Shown: positions 9,201 to 17,554, counted from the first letter of the stretch. The stretch is DNA of 55,993 nucleotides from Bacteroidota bacterium (GCA_023429265.1 JAEYVS010000103.1:1-55993); one strand, 5' to 3'. Numbers and translations are program-made. Notes: generated by a model not told the origin, from the letters alone.

Positions 9201-9715
9201 GAGATTCACTGAGATATAAGATACTAAAGGACGCGGAAAATATTCAGAGCCAGATGTATATGAGGAATTACCTGGCAGAAATGCTTGTGATTTTCGAATA
9301 TTACTATGAGAATATCTATAACTTACAGGAAATAGAAGTATCGGGTGATGCAAAGATAAAAGTTGAGACATATGAATACACGATTGCTAAGAATCTTGCG
9401 CGGGAAATAGAGAGCAAAGTTCATCCTAATGAAAAAGAAGCATTCATTCAAAGGGTAATGGAGCTAAAGAATAATATGGATTCATTTTCAGAATTATGCG
9501 GAGATGGTATGAAGCGAGTTCTTAAGGTAAAGGAAATATTGCTTGACAAAGAGCAGGATCTCGATGGCAATCTTGTAACGGAAAAAGTAAACCAAACTGA
9601 TACAAACGGCAATATTAACCTTAACAGGCTAAAAGAAATGAAATTAGCTCTGGATGAGGGATTGATAACGGAAGAAGAATACAACAATGCCAAGAAGGAG
9701 TTCTTAAAAATATAA
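6284..9715 (+). CDS. Large tubulin/FtsZ-like GTPase-fold protein with SHOCT tail
   Basis: A 1143-residue protein with no signal peptide. Near the N-terminus PTIIIGLGGTGKEVM (36-50) looks like the first nucleotide loop of a tubulin/FtsZ fold. TSVSGGTGSGMF (203-214) matches the tubulin signature GGGTGSG, with a hydrophobic strand before and a helix after it. This arrangement fits the tubulin-like family known as Tubulin_2. The long middle and C-terminal part (about 300-1100) is helical and charged and is not recognised. The last 35 residues (LNRLKEMKLALDEGLITEEE onward) are a SHOCT domain. GGAG at 6272-6275 supports the ATG at 6284. The FmdB-like gene follows after one base. Polymer formation or membrane work is only inferred from the fold. 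Confidence 0.8.
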   Translation: MADYPQNNKMFSPENTINLSAEDKGSLELKTQEFMPTIIIGLGGTGKEVMLRLRRQFVEKYGSLNDFPIISYLYIDTDNAPTEEGGLAREQDLLINDIEFQPAEKIFNPVNPSDYIHKIHDVPHVKQWLSTTGEIGKLGTMNTGAGQIRPAARLALFHNYDEIVSKLTSAKSRITDSKSINLVKDKHKIKNVNTDKINVYVITSVSGGTGSGMFVDFGFIIRNIFKNTAVSSCYVVLPQIFQGYGKERVYANGYAALKELEFYNLKNVFDVTWKKNFPLTFQPGVYDDVYLIDGENAKNLSLSDISNKDIYKMLSDSIFQDFSNSDFANYKRGVRVNLVQYKQRLWPDDNTVTENTYSRKYSTLGQATISIPIDRITLSCAYKLCEDIINYYLTFADGSQSDVDNYLMDEFLPSLGILESNQKHQLLESLYSIGEKSSIPAKIKGFLNALQNELITGKRGNNWSAFILGEIKKFDTNFKDDNDVLRQGMYYSQIHSNRTNILNNAVGDRERNIIGGLEKQINSLVNDSTRGVFYSINVLRRLQFILSNENFNYIPKFDKDIKDLQVVISRLDSEVKRRFQDLREDEAMSKINVLKKTAMSGTLEKLIKTLDEYYNALVKIRARYYAKEIAQRILNTVEKGVKTDSGKIQFTGLISDLEKLTGNLGLLKENFERKYKYFAQKQNTSFNLQIYEPEDIKNEYYIRYIGTGQNAQDNIKSIAYKLLKELGASDVTDIVNILKDSDAKVVEEKMIAFAKRHFEKIKEDYNITEILFEKDPIRSESKIRGMFLQAFPWLRVKDTPGSFKLDDSAKKYYIGIRTNTPSFRNFQNLIRSIAGSSVEFKDSADNSSITFYTEWAGFPLFYSYTIAEEMKPYYKQLTQNQNIDLHIDRNHYLYTDIIPLSTDERKRLDESYRAYLMGLIFGVFDIVSEIDTETGKPKSIYKYTLQEGITVRRVEQLGNERRLINRLFEEQGRDSLRYKILKDAENIQSQMYMRNYLAEMLVIFEYYYENIYNLQEIEVSGDAKIKVETYEYTIAKNLAREIESKVHPNEKEAFIQRVMELKNNMDSFSELCGDGMKRVLKVKEILLDKEQDLDGNLVTEKVNQTDTNGNINLNRLKEMKLALDEGLITEEEYNNAKKEFLKI

Positions 9716-9716
9716 T

Positions 9717-10037
9717 ATGCCGACTTACGATTACAAATGCGGGAATTGCGGGCACCAACTGGAGGTCTTTCAATCAATCAAAGCTGATGCCATCACAAAA
9801 TGTCCCGAATGCGGAGAAGACAAGCTTAAGAGATTGATAGGTGGAGGGGCAGGTTTGATATTTAAAGGAAGCGGCTTTTATTTAACCGATTATAAAAATG
9901 CGGGCACGAATTCCGGTAAATCTTCTTCGACATCAAGCAATGAGAAAACTGCCTCAACAGAAGCAAAATCTCCCGATACAACCACCAAAACCGAATCCAA
10001 AAGCCCCGACACAAAACCGGCAGACAAAGCAGATTAA
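9717..10037 (+). CDS. FmdB-family zinc ribbon protein
   Basis: The first 60 residues form an FmdB/regulatory-type zinc ribbon: MPTYDYKCGNCG opens it, with cysteine pairs Cys8/Cys11 and Cys29/Cys32 binding zinc, then the conserved FKGSGFYLTDY. From about residue 63 to 106 the protein is a low-complexity S/T/K/D/P-rich tail, probably disordered. The role of this family is not settled; nucleic acid or protein binding has been suggested. The gene begins one base after the tubulin-like gene stops, so the two should be translationally coupled. Confidence 0.85.
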   Translation: MPTYDYKCGNCGHQLEVFQSIKADAITKCPECGEDKLKRLIGGGAGLIFKGSGFYLTDYKNAGTNSGKSSSTSSNEKTASTEAKSPDTTTKTESKSPDTKPADKAD

Positions 10038-10121
10038 GCTTCTAAATTTACAACAGTTTATATCGCAACATTTAGGGTTTAAATACGTAATAATTTATAA
10101 AAGAAATTAAATATTTGGGTA

Positions 10122-11498
10122 ATGAAGAAAATTATTCTATTTATTTTCGGATTAGTTATTCTGGGCTCATCTTTATCACAAGCTCAAAATAATTTACCGG
10201 ACAATTTTTATTTTAAAAAGCTTAGTAATGGACTTGATGTACTTGTCATTCAGGATAAGACAGTTCCCCTTGCGACAATAGAGATTGCAGTAAGAAATGG
10301 AGCTTATACAGAAAGTCCGGAATTTGACGGTCTCTCGCATTTGTATGAGCATATGTTCTTCAAAGCAAATAAGGACATTCCCTCACAGGAAGAGTTTCTT
10401 AAAAGAACCCAGGAACTCGGCGCAATCTGGAACGGCACAACAAGCACAGAAAGAGTAAATTATTTCATAACAATAGGTACGCAGCACATAAGAGACGGAT
10501 TGAAATTCATGAATTCCGCGATAAGATATCCCCTCTTCATTGAACAGGAAATGAAGAATGAAAATCCTGTTGTGGATGGCGAATTCCAGAGAGCCGAATC
10601 AAATCCTGCATTCTTTTTATTCAATGATATGAACAGGTATATGTGGGGCGACCTTTACAGCCGGAAAAACGTGATTGGTGACCACGACATCATCTTAACA
10701 GCGACACCTGAAAAAATGAGAATATTACAGGAAAAATATTATTATCCAAATAATTCAATAATTGTAATTGGTGGTGATGTAGACCCATATAAAACATTTG
10801 ATGAAGTAGAGCAAATATTCGGAGACTGGCAGTCTTCTGATTTTGATCCATTTGAAAGATATCCAATTCCTGAGTTTGCTCCATTAAAGGAATCGAAGAA
10901 TTTCATTACAATCAATGAAAATGCTAAAAATCCAATGATAATGATTGACTGGCATGGACCTGATACAAGGACTGACATCCCGGCAACATATGCTGCGGAC
11001 GTTTTTTCATTCATTGTAAATCAAACAACATCAGAATTACAAAAGGATCTTATTGATGGTGGATTGGCTAACACAGTTAATGTTGGCTATCAAACTCAAA
11101 AATACGTAGGACCGATAAGCATATTCATAATCCCAAAACCTGACAAAATAAATGAAGTTCTCGCTAAAATAAATGAGCACATAGAAAGATGGGATTCGGA
11201 TGACTATTTTACCGAAGAACAGATCGAGACAGCTAAAACCCAGCTGGCAATAGGAGAAGCATATGGGGAAGAGAATATTACAAATTTCGTTCATACAGTG
11301 ACATTCTGGTGGGCATCGGCATCAATTGATTATTATACGGGCTACCTTGAAAATCTAAATAAAGTTACCCGTGAAGACATGAAGAATTATGTAAGAAAAT
11401 ATATTAAAGGAAAACCAAGAATCACAGGTATCCTTCTTTCTCCTCAAATGAAAGAATCGTTTACTTTAGAAAATTTTGAAACAGCAGGAAGCCATTAA
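10122..11498 (+). CDS. M16 family zinc peptidase, active subunit
   Basis: A 458-residue pitrilysin/processing-peptidase family protein. A signal peptide (1 to about 21, ending SQAQ) predicts export. The zinc site is complete: His73-x2-Glu76-His77 (HLYEH), and Glu154 follows His77 after 76 residues, which is the family HxxEH-x76-E pattern. Two M16 halves (about 30-230 and 235-450) are visible. It is 11 nt upstream of a second M16 gene lacking this site, the usual active/inactive heterodimer pairing. It likely cleaves exported peptides or small proteins in the periplasm. Confidence 0.93.
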   Translation: MKKIILFIFGLVILGSSLSQAQNNLPDNFYFKKLSNGLDVLVIQDKTVPLATIEIAVRNGAYTESPEFDGLSHLYEHMFFKANKDIPSQEEFLKRTQELGAIWNGTTSTERVNYFITIGTQHIRDGLKFMNSAIRYPLFIEQEMKNENPVVDGEFQRAESNPAFFLFNDMNRYMWGDLYSRKNVIGDHDIILTATPEKMRILQEKYYYPNNSIIVIGGDVDPYKTFDEVEQIFGDWQSSDFDPFERYPIPEFAPLKESKNFITINENAKNPMIMIDWHGPDTRTDIPATYAADVFSFIVNQTTSELQKDLIDGGLANTVNVGYQTQKYVGPISIFIIPKPDKINEVLAKINEHIERWDSDDYFTEEQIETAKTQLAIGEAYGEENITNFVHTVTFWWASASIDYYTGYLENLNKVTREDMKNYVRKYIKGKPRITGILLSPQMKESFTLENFETAGSH

Positions 11499-11509
11499 AA
11501 CTCAAAAAT

Positions 11510-12841
11510 ATGAAGAAAATTTTTAAATTTATCGTAATAATTCCGGTCTTTATTGCAGTGTTTGGTATATCCAATAGTTTTGCCCAGGGAGATGAATTTG
11601 AAGTAGATGGAATTAAAGTCATTCTTAAACCCTCAATAAAAGAAGTTATAAGTGTAAGATTATTTATCGATGGAGGGACTGCAAATTACCCAAAAGAAAA
11701 GGAAGGCATTGAAGCTCTTACACTCAGCCTGGCTGTTTCAGGTGGTACTCAATCAATGTCGAAACATGAGTTTAACAATGAGCTCGAAAAGATCGGAACC
11801 AGCATCAACAGTAATACCGGTTATGATTTTGGAGACATCAGCATGATCTGCGTAAAAGATTACTGGGATAAATCCTGGAACCTATTCTCAGATGCAATAA
11901 TGAATCCCGCATTTGATTCCAAAGAATTCCAGATTATTAAAGACCAATATGTAGCCGGCGCTCAACAAAATGAATCCAATCCTGACGCACATATTCTAAA
12001 TATGTCTATGGCACACGTATTTGAAGGTAAAAATTATTCTAAGATACCTAATGGAACTGTTCAAAGCTTACAGGCTCTCTCAGATAGTGAAGTAATAGCT
12101 TATTACAAAGAAATAATGGTTAAAAAGCGGGTATTCCTGGTAGTTGTGGGCGATGTGAGCAAAGAAGATATTACATCAAAGATCAGAAGCTCATTAGGGC
12201 GTTTACCGGAAGGTACAGCCGCTTCAACTGACGAAAAGGTTTTAATCAATGAGGCGAGTGAAGTAATTGAGGACAGGGACATTGAGACTAATTATATCAG
12301 AGGAGTATTTTCTGCGCCTAAAATGTCAGATAAAGACGCTATTCCAATGAGACTTGCTATGGCTATCTTAGGAGATCGTTACTTTGTTGAATTAAGGACA
12401 AAAAGGAGCCTCTCATATGCTCCAAGCGCATTCTACTCTACGGGGGCAATCAGAAATCCATATAATGTACTTTATATCTCAACCCAAAAACCCAAGGAAT
12501 CGATGGAGGTAATGGTCGACATTGTACAAAATGTAAAAAATGATGGATTTACTGAGGAAGAGTTAAAGAATAAGAAAGAAATGTTTGCCACACAATATTA
12601 TATGAACCTTATGACTAATGCCGCTCAAACTCAGAATTTAGGTACTTACGAGCTGATATCCGACTGGACTTTAAGTGAAGACATAAATGAAATGCTCCAG
12701 AACGTAACTCTTGAAGATATAAATAATATATTCGATAAGTATTCCAATATTATTAAATGGTCATATCTTGGCGATGGTACAGCGGTAAGCAAAGAAGATT
12801 TTAAGCAGGTTAAAAAGAAAGAAAACAATGAAGCTCAATAA
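11510..12841 (+). CDS. M16 family peptidase-like, non-catalytic partner
   Basis: A 443-residue paralogue of the preceding gene with its own signal peptide (ending SFAQ). The region corresponding to the zinc site reads EGIEALTLSLAVSGG, with no HxxEH, so it cannot bind zinc. It keeps the substrate-side motif ELRTKRSLSYAPSAFY, in which an Arg and a Tyr are typical of the inactive partner of M16B heterodimers. It probably completes the chamber and binds substrate. The two genes are 11 nt apart and share the terminator downstream. Confidence 0.9.
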   Translation: MKKIFKFIVIIPVFIAVFGISNSFAQGDEFEVDGIKVILKPSIKEVISVRLFIDGGTANYPKEKEGIEALTLSLAVSGGTQSMSKHEFNNELEKIGTSINSNTGYDFGDISMICVKDYWDKSWNLFSDAIMNPAFDSKEFQIIKDQYVAGAQQNESNPDAHILNMSMAHVFEGKNYSKIPNGTVQSLQALSDSEVIAYYKEIMVKKRVFLVVVGDVSKEDITSKIRSSLGRLPEGTAASTDEKVLINEASEVIEDRDIETNYIRGVFSAPKMSDKDAIPMRLAMAILGDRYFVELRTKRSLSYAPSAFYSTGAIRNPYNVLYISTQKPKESMEVMVDIVQNVKNDGFTEEELKNKKEMFATQYYMNLMTNAAQTQNLGTYELISDWTLSEDINEMLQNVTLEDINNIFDKYSNIIKWSYLGDGTAVSKEDFKQVKKKENNEAQ

Positions 12842-12880
12842 GCTATAAGATTCTCATCGGCTAAGGGTGAGTGCAATAAG

Positions 12881-12919
12881 GAGCGATTGGATGCGAAAGC
12901 AGAAAATCGCTCTTTTTTT
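12881..12919 (+). terminator. Terminator of the M16 pair, overlapping the lptB 3' end
   Basis: GAGCGATT (12881-12888) pairs with AATCGCTC (12905-12912) and seven T follow. It lies 40 nt after the second M16 gene. The T-run reaches the stop codon of the convergent lptB gene. Confidence 0.75.
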
Positions 12920-13673
12920 AATCGAAATTCTTTTTATTTTCCATATACCGCTCCAGGCTGAAACTTTCCCCTAAATATAATTTTCTCACCAGTTCATCAT
13001 TAGCCAGTTCTACTGCTGTACCTGAACGGAATATTTTGCCTTCAATAAGAATATACGCCCTATCCACTATCGAAAGTGTTTCGTGGACATTATGATCGGT
13101 TATCAGGATGCCTATTTTTCGCTTTTTAAGGCTCACCACAATCTTCATTATGTCTTCGGCAGCTATTGGGTCGATTCCTGCAAAAGGCTCGTCCAGAAGC
13201 ATGAATTTAGGGTCTGAAGCAAGAGCCCTGGCAATTTCAGTACGTCTTCTTTCACCCCCGGATAATGAATAACCCATTGTATCCCGTATCTTTTCCAGGC
13301 TAAAATCATTTATCAGCTGGTCACATTTTTCTTCTACTTCCTCCCTGTCCAGCCTCATAAACTGTAAGACAGCTTTAATATTCTGCGTAACGGTTAATTT
13401 TCGGAAAATTGACGGTTCCTGAGGCAGGTATCCTATCCCGTGCTGTGCCCTTTTATACATTGGCATCTTGGTTATATACTCACCATCCAGTTCGATCTCT
13501 CCGCTATTTGGTTTAACCAATCCGCATATCATATAAAAGCTAGTTGTCTTCCCTGCACCATTTGGCCCCAGTAATCCAACAACTTCTCCCTGTTCCAGAC
13601 TTACGGAAACATCATCTACAACTGTTCGCTTCTTGTATTGCTTAACAAGATTATATGTTTTAAGCTTACTCAT
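12918..13673 (-). CDS. lptB: LPS export ABC transporter ATPase
   Basis: LptB is the ATPase of the LptB2FG complex that extracts lipopolysaccharide from the inner membrane. The 251 residues show Walker A GPNGAGKTT (36-44), Q-loop YLPQEPSIF (82-90), the ABC signature YSLSGGERRR (135-144), Walker B MLLDEP (158-163) and the H-loop in ITDHNVHE. The sequence around the Q-loop and EPFAGIDPIA is LptB-specific. The start ATG follows a terminator-like hairpin by only a few bases and has no Shine-Dalgarno sequence. Confidence 0.96.
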   Translation of the reverse strand: MSKLKTYNLVKQYKKRTVVDDVSVSLEQGEVVGLLGPNGAGKTTSFYMICGLVKPNSGEIELDGEYITKMPMYKRAQHGIGYLPQEPSIFRKLTVTQNIKAVLQFMRLDREEVEEKCDQLINDFSLEKIRDTMGYSLSGGERRRTEIARALASDPKFMLLDEPFAGIDPIAAEDIMKIVVSLKKRKIGILITDHNVHETLSIVDRAYILIEGKIFRSGTAVELANDELVRKLYLGESFSLERYMENKKNFD

Positions 13674-13679
13674 TTATGC

Positions 13680-13705
13680 AAAAAAACTAACGGGATTCCG
13701 TTAGT
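13680..13705 (-). terminator. Intrinsic terminator/attenuator between pdxJ and lptB
   Basis: ACTAACGG and CCGTTAGT pair around a 4-nt loop, and on the minus strand seven T follow. It stands 26 nt after the pdxJ stop codon and ends 6 nt before the lptB ATG, so it may act as an attenuator on lptB. Confidence 0.75.
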
Positions 13706-13731
13706 TTAATGTAACTCCTTGTATTATGGGT

Positions 13732-14451
13732 TTAGTATGCAATTCTTAAGAGCTCCACCATATCTCTTACTGCTTTGTCAAGCCCTGTAAAAATAGCTCT
13801 GGATATAATGGAATGTCCAATGCTTACTTCGCCAATTTCCTTTATTGTCAGCATAGGTAATATATTTACATAATTCAGACCGTGTCCTGCTGTTACCATC
13901 AATCCCATCTCTGAAGCCATTCTTGCAACAACGGCTATCTTTGTCAATTCGTCAATTTTCTGGCGTTCTGATTTTGCGTTAGCATAATCTCCGGTATGTA
14001 TCTCTATAGTATCAGCGCTTAGCTCAACAGCGAAATCAATATTTTCAGGTACAGGATCAATGAATAAGCTGACAGGGATGTTATGTTCTTTTAAAGTACC
14101 AACTGTCTTTCTTATCTTTTCTAAATCTTTCGAAAGTACAAGTCCACCTTCTGTAGTCACTTCCTTTCTATTTTCAGGTACCAGCATAGCAATGTCGGGC
14201 TTGACCTCAAGTGCTATTTTTAACATTTCATCAGTAGCTGCCATTTCAAGCTCAAATTTGGTCTGTACTGTCTCTCTTAGAAGTCTAACGTCTCTATCAG
14301 TGATATGGCGTCTATCTTCCCTCAAATGGCATATAATTGCTTCAGCACCTGCTAATTCGCAAATTGATGCCCCTGCAACGGGATCGGGTTCACTTCCACC
14401 CCGGGCATTCCGTATAGTTGCAATATGATCTATATTAACTGCTAATCTCAT
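13732..14451 (-). CDS. pdxJ: Pyridoxine 5'-phosphate synthase
   Basis: PdxJ condenses 1-deoxy-D-xylulose 5-phosphate with 3-amino-2-oxopropyl phosphate in the last step of the DXP-dependent vitamin B6 pathway. The 239-residue TIM barrel has the family N-terminus RLAVNIDHIATIRNARGG with the catalytic His9 region, the CHLREDRRHI block with the second active-site His/Glu group, and the phosphate loop TAGHGLNYVN near residues 192-201. Its ATG overlaps the stop of the upstream CPBP-family gene by one base, which suggests coupling. A terminator separates it from lptB. Confidence 0.97.
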   Translation of the reverse strand: MRLAVNIDHIATIRNARGGSEPDPVAGASICELAGAEAIICHLREDRRHITDRDVRLLRETVQTKFELEMAATDEMLKIALEVKPDIAMLVPENRKEVTTEGGLVLSKDLEKIRKTVGTLKEHNIPVSLFIDPVPENIDFAVELSADTIEIHTGDYANAKSERQKIDELTKIAVVARMASEMGLMVTAGHGLNYVNILPMLTIKEIGEVSIGHSIISRAIFTGLDKAVRDMVELLRIAY

Positions 14452-15185
14452 TAGAATATTTTATAAAAAGAAAATTTTTCCCTTATAATCGAAATTGAAT
14501 CAATGGTAAACATAACTAGAAAGTGTAAAATCCAGCTGTATATAAAGGAGCCGCTACGCCAGGCTTGTATTCCCATAGCGAGACCGGCAATGATTGACCC
14601 AAAAAGCTCGAGTTCCGGCTTCCCTCTATGTAATATAAAGAATGGTATCATTTGAATAAATATAGAATAGTATCCAAATTTTTCCCTTAAACCAAATAGC
14701 ATATACCCTCTCCATAAAAATTCCCATCCGAGCATATAGATTAGTACGGCAAATTCATAAATGAGAAATGTTGTGATACTGGAGCTTACTTCAGACCCTC
14801 CCTGGGGGTATGTTCTCGCAAAATCAGGTGAGGCAGAGACAATCCACAAAAAGGGCAGCATAAAAAGGAAGAAACCGATCACGGTAAACATACCGAATTT
14901 ACCATCACCAATTGTCAAACCATAATCGGATAACTTTCCCTTTAATATGAACTTTATCGACAAAAGTGGAACAAGAAACATCAACAACCCATCACCCAGA
15001 AACCAATACAACCTGGAATCAAGCCTGTCCTGTCCAATATTATTGTAATAGAATAACGGGTTTACATACGATACACCTATGAATACAATTATTGAGACGG
15101 ACAGGAATATGTATACAACCTTAAAGTCGAGAGTTTTTATAATGGATAACAGGTCTTTCAGTTCGGAGAAGTATTTCCTGATCAT
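14451..15185 (-). CDS. CPBP-family intramembrane protease-like protein
   Basis: A 244-residue polytopic membrane protein with about six to seven hydrophobic segments. The CPBP (CAAX protease/bacteriocin-processing) region runs from about 140 to 230: motif 1 is GWEFLWRG (Glu155, Arg159), motif 2 contains His186 in FFILHRGKP, and the last motif is HFLVMFTID with His221. In most members motif 1 is EExxxR; here the first Glu is Trp154, so activity is uncertain. It lies between a YbbR-like gene (13 nt) and pdxJ (1-nt overlap). Confidence 0.82.
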   Translation of the reverse strand: MIRKYFSELKDLLSIIKTLDFKVVYIFLSVSIIVFIGVSYVNPLFYYNNIGQDRLDSRLYWFLGDGLLMFLVPLLSIKFILKGKLSDYGLTIGDGKFGMFTVIGFFLFMLPFLWIVSASPDFARTYPQGGSEVSSSITTFLIYEFAVLIYMLGWEFLWRGYMLFGLREKFGYYSIFIQMIPFFILHRGKPELELFGSIIAGLAMGIQAWRSGSFIYSWILHFLVMFTIDSISIIREKFSFYKIF

Positions 15186-15198
15186 ATTTTGAGGAAAT

Positions 15199-16113
15199 TT
15201 ATTTCGATTTGATTATGTACTGAAGTCTTTCGGGATCAAGTTTTATTATCCCCGCTTCAATTGGAAGAATAATTTCCGGCACAATGTACCCCAGAGAATC
15301 GTTTTCTATTTCTGTATACCTAACCATTACCCTGATGTCCGCTGCATTAATACCTGCCAGATCATTTACACCACCTCTCAAAGTAATATTAATCCTTGGG
15401 GGAACAAGAAGCACCTCTTTATCATCAGGAGCTTCTTCAACTCCAATTGTTACATCATTTATGGTTTTTTCTCCCAAAAGATCCACATCAAACACAACTG
15501 TGACCATAGTTGGTTCTATTCTTATAATATTTGATAAAGTATCCTTCAAAGATATTGTTTCAGTTATACTTTCATTTACATCGCTGATGGTCTTACTAAC
15601 TGTCGACACAGACTTTATCTTAGAAATTACCGTTGAAGCTCCGGTTATTAAGACCGAATCCGGGGTCACACGCGGTTCTCCAACAATTTCATAACCTTCT
15701 GCCAGTTCAAGTTTTATATTATTTATTACTTTTACATATTTACTTGAGACTTTCTCAAAATTTATACTTATGGTTTCAGGCTCAACACTTATAATTGAAA
15801 TGTTTGAAGGTATGTTAACTCTCTCGGATAATAGCTGCCTCAGATTTAGCTTGGTATCATTTTTTACATTTGCCACATTAACCGAAAATTCATCCTCACG
15901 GGAAAGCATAAGATTAAGCAAATCCCACCCTTTTCCGCCTGCAACTACCGTTATAGTATCAGGGAGATTTTCAGAGAGAGCTTGATTTTGTGCTACTTCA
16001 AGGTTCAATGGTATCTGAAGTTCAACGTTATATACAACATTAAACTTCAGATATAGCCAAAGTATGAATGCAAAACCAAACGAGAAAAGATAAAGCCTCA
16101 GATTTTTTTTCAA
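15199..16113 (-). CDS. YbbR/CdaR-like membrane-anchored protein
   Basis: A 304-residue protein with one N-terminal transmembrane segment (about 5-22, YLFSFGFAFILWLYL) followed by an extracytoplasmic all-beta region made of YbbR-like repeats, for example the spaced units IPLNLEV..LPDTITVVAGGKG, VEPETISINFE and RVTPDSVLITGASTVI. In Firmicutes YbbR (CdaR) regulates the diadenylate cyclase CdaA; no cdaA is adjacent here, so the partner is unknown. The start is a TTG at 16113. It lies 18 nt after the GWxTD gene in a minus-strand operon. Confidence 0.85.
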   Translation of the reverse strand: MKKNLRLYLFSFGFAFILWLYLKFNVVYNVELQIPLNLEVAQNQALSENLPDTITVVAGGKGWDLLNLMLSREDEFSVNVANVKNDTKLNLRQLLSERVNIPSNISIISVEPETISINFEKVSSKYVKVINNIKLELAEGYEIVGEPRVTPDSVLITGASTVISKIKSVSTVSKTISDVNESITETISLKDTLSNIIRIEPTMVTVVFDVDLLGEKTINDVTIGVEEAPDDKEVLLVPPRINITLRGGVNDLAGINAADIRVMVRYTEIENDSLGYIVPEIILPIEAGIIKLDPERLQYIIKSK

Positions 16114-16131
16114 ATTTACAGGTGGAATTAT

Positions 16132-17520
16132 TTAATAATTCAGATCATTTTCCCAATTATCATTTCTTAACTCAGTTCTTAAAGTTGAATGTACCATATC
16201 GAAAAATCCGGAACCTTCCGGTGGTCTTTCAACAAAAACACAAATAGCACCACCTTCTATTTTTTCGTATGTCCATACCTCATGACTTTTTTGGTTGGCT
16301 TCAAACGAAAACCTTTCTATGTCATCTGGTTTGCCATAAATAACATAAATTCTTCCCCGGTCGGTCTTCCACCCTTCTCTCCCCTGTTCTTTAAACGAAG
16401 CATCAGCCTGTAAAACACGGTTTATGTATTCAATTTTATATTCATTTTGAGGTGTAGCCGGATTATCATCCCGTCGTTTCCAGAATTCATATAAAAATTT
16501 CCTTTTATCGTTTATATTACTTAGCTCTTCAAAGGCTCTTGTTTCCTGCGTGGTACGGATATAAGAAGTAATTTCAAATTCTTTATCAATTAGATCCTCA
16601 CGCATCTTGGAATAAGTACTTTTCAGATAATCATCGCTCCCTGTAAGGTCTATATCCTCAGTAATTCCGCTATTGTACGTGTGAAAAGTTTTTTCTTTAG
16701 TAACACGAGGTGTATTTTTACTATCAATAATAGATACGCTGAGTACATACGGAGCCGTAGGCAGACTATCTATTTCAAATGATCCATATTGAACAATGTC
16801 TTGAGATTCAACTCCCGACATTTTTTTGACATTTTTTAGAAATACCCTTTCTTTATTGAGATCCTTAATTTCACTCAAAATGTAAAAATCATCTGTTAAA
16901 ACACCCGGAGTTATACCATACAATTCAAAATAATAATATAGCTCCTCCATATTATTACCGTATAAATTATTCGGATTAGGAACCACTTCAAGTGTATTTT
17001 TATAGAAAATACTCGACGGATCTGATCCGGTTGAGATTCCCGTAGAAAGCTGCAGATCACTTAGCAACAGCCCATCCTGCATATTTGCGATTGTAATGTC
17101 ATTTGTGATTGTATCAGCATACACAGGATTATGTGAATCAGAAGCAATTACCTTGAGTACATATTCGCCCGGTTCAATCTGATAATTTAACTGCCCAACC
17201 AGATTATTATCCAACTCAGCTCTTGAAGTATCTTCTATTACTGCAGGAATTTTATAGGTCTGGGCAAAAACAAGATCATTAGTACCTTTTTTAAAAATAT
17301 CAATATCGATCTGTGCTTCGGCAGTATATGTACCATCATTGTAAATAAATACAAGACCTTTTTTGTAAAAAGAATAATAGAATTCAACTATTGATTTACC
17401 TTCACTTCCTTTGAAAACACTGTAATCGTATCTAAAAAGGTATGGGGATTCGGAAAATGCACTTGTTGAATAACTTGCAAATAATAAGGTCAAAAAAAAG
17501 ATTTTTAATGTTTTTTTCAT
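16132..17520 (-). CDS. GWxTD domain-containing secreted protein
   Basis: A 462-residue exported protein with a signal peptide (about 1-22). The C-terminal third contains the GWxTD motif as G383-W-K-T-D387 inside REGWKTDRGRIYVIYGKPDD, followed by FEANQKSHEVWTY and ending near VERPPEGSGFF. The domain is common in Bacteroidota, Chlorobi and Acidobacteria and has no fixed function. The N-terminal part is beta-rich with repeated D/N-rich strands. It is the first gene of the GWxTD-ybbR-CPBP-pdxJ run and lies after the terminator of the PorV-like gene. Confidence 0.88.
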   Translation of the reverse strand: MKKTLKIFFLTLLFASYSTSAFSESPYLFRYDYSVFKGSEGKSIVEFYYSFYKKGLVFIYNDGTYTAEAQIDIDIFKKGTNDLVFAQTYKIPAVIEDTSRAELDNNLVGQLNYQIEPGEYVLKVIASDSHNPVYADTITNDITIANMQDGLLLSDLQLSTGISTGSDPSSIFYKNTLEVVPNPNNLYGNNMEELYYYFELYGITPGVLTDDFYILSEIKDLNKERVFLKNVKKMSGVESQDIVQYGSFEIDSLPTAPYVLSVSIIDSKNTPRVTKEKTFHTYNSGITEDIDLTGSDDYLKSTYSKMREDLIDKEFEITSYIRTTQETRAFEELSNINDKRKFLYEFWKRRDDNPATPQNEYKIEYINRVLQADASFKEQGREGWKTDRGRIYVIYGKPDDIERFSFEANQKSHEVWTYEKIEGGAICVFVERPPEGSGFFDMVHSTLRTELRNDNWENDLNY

Positions 17521-17554
17521 TGTTCTTAATATTAAAGCGCGCCCTCAAGTAAAA

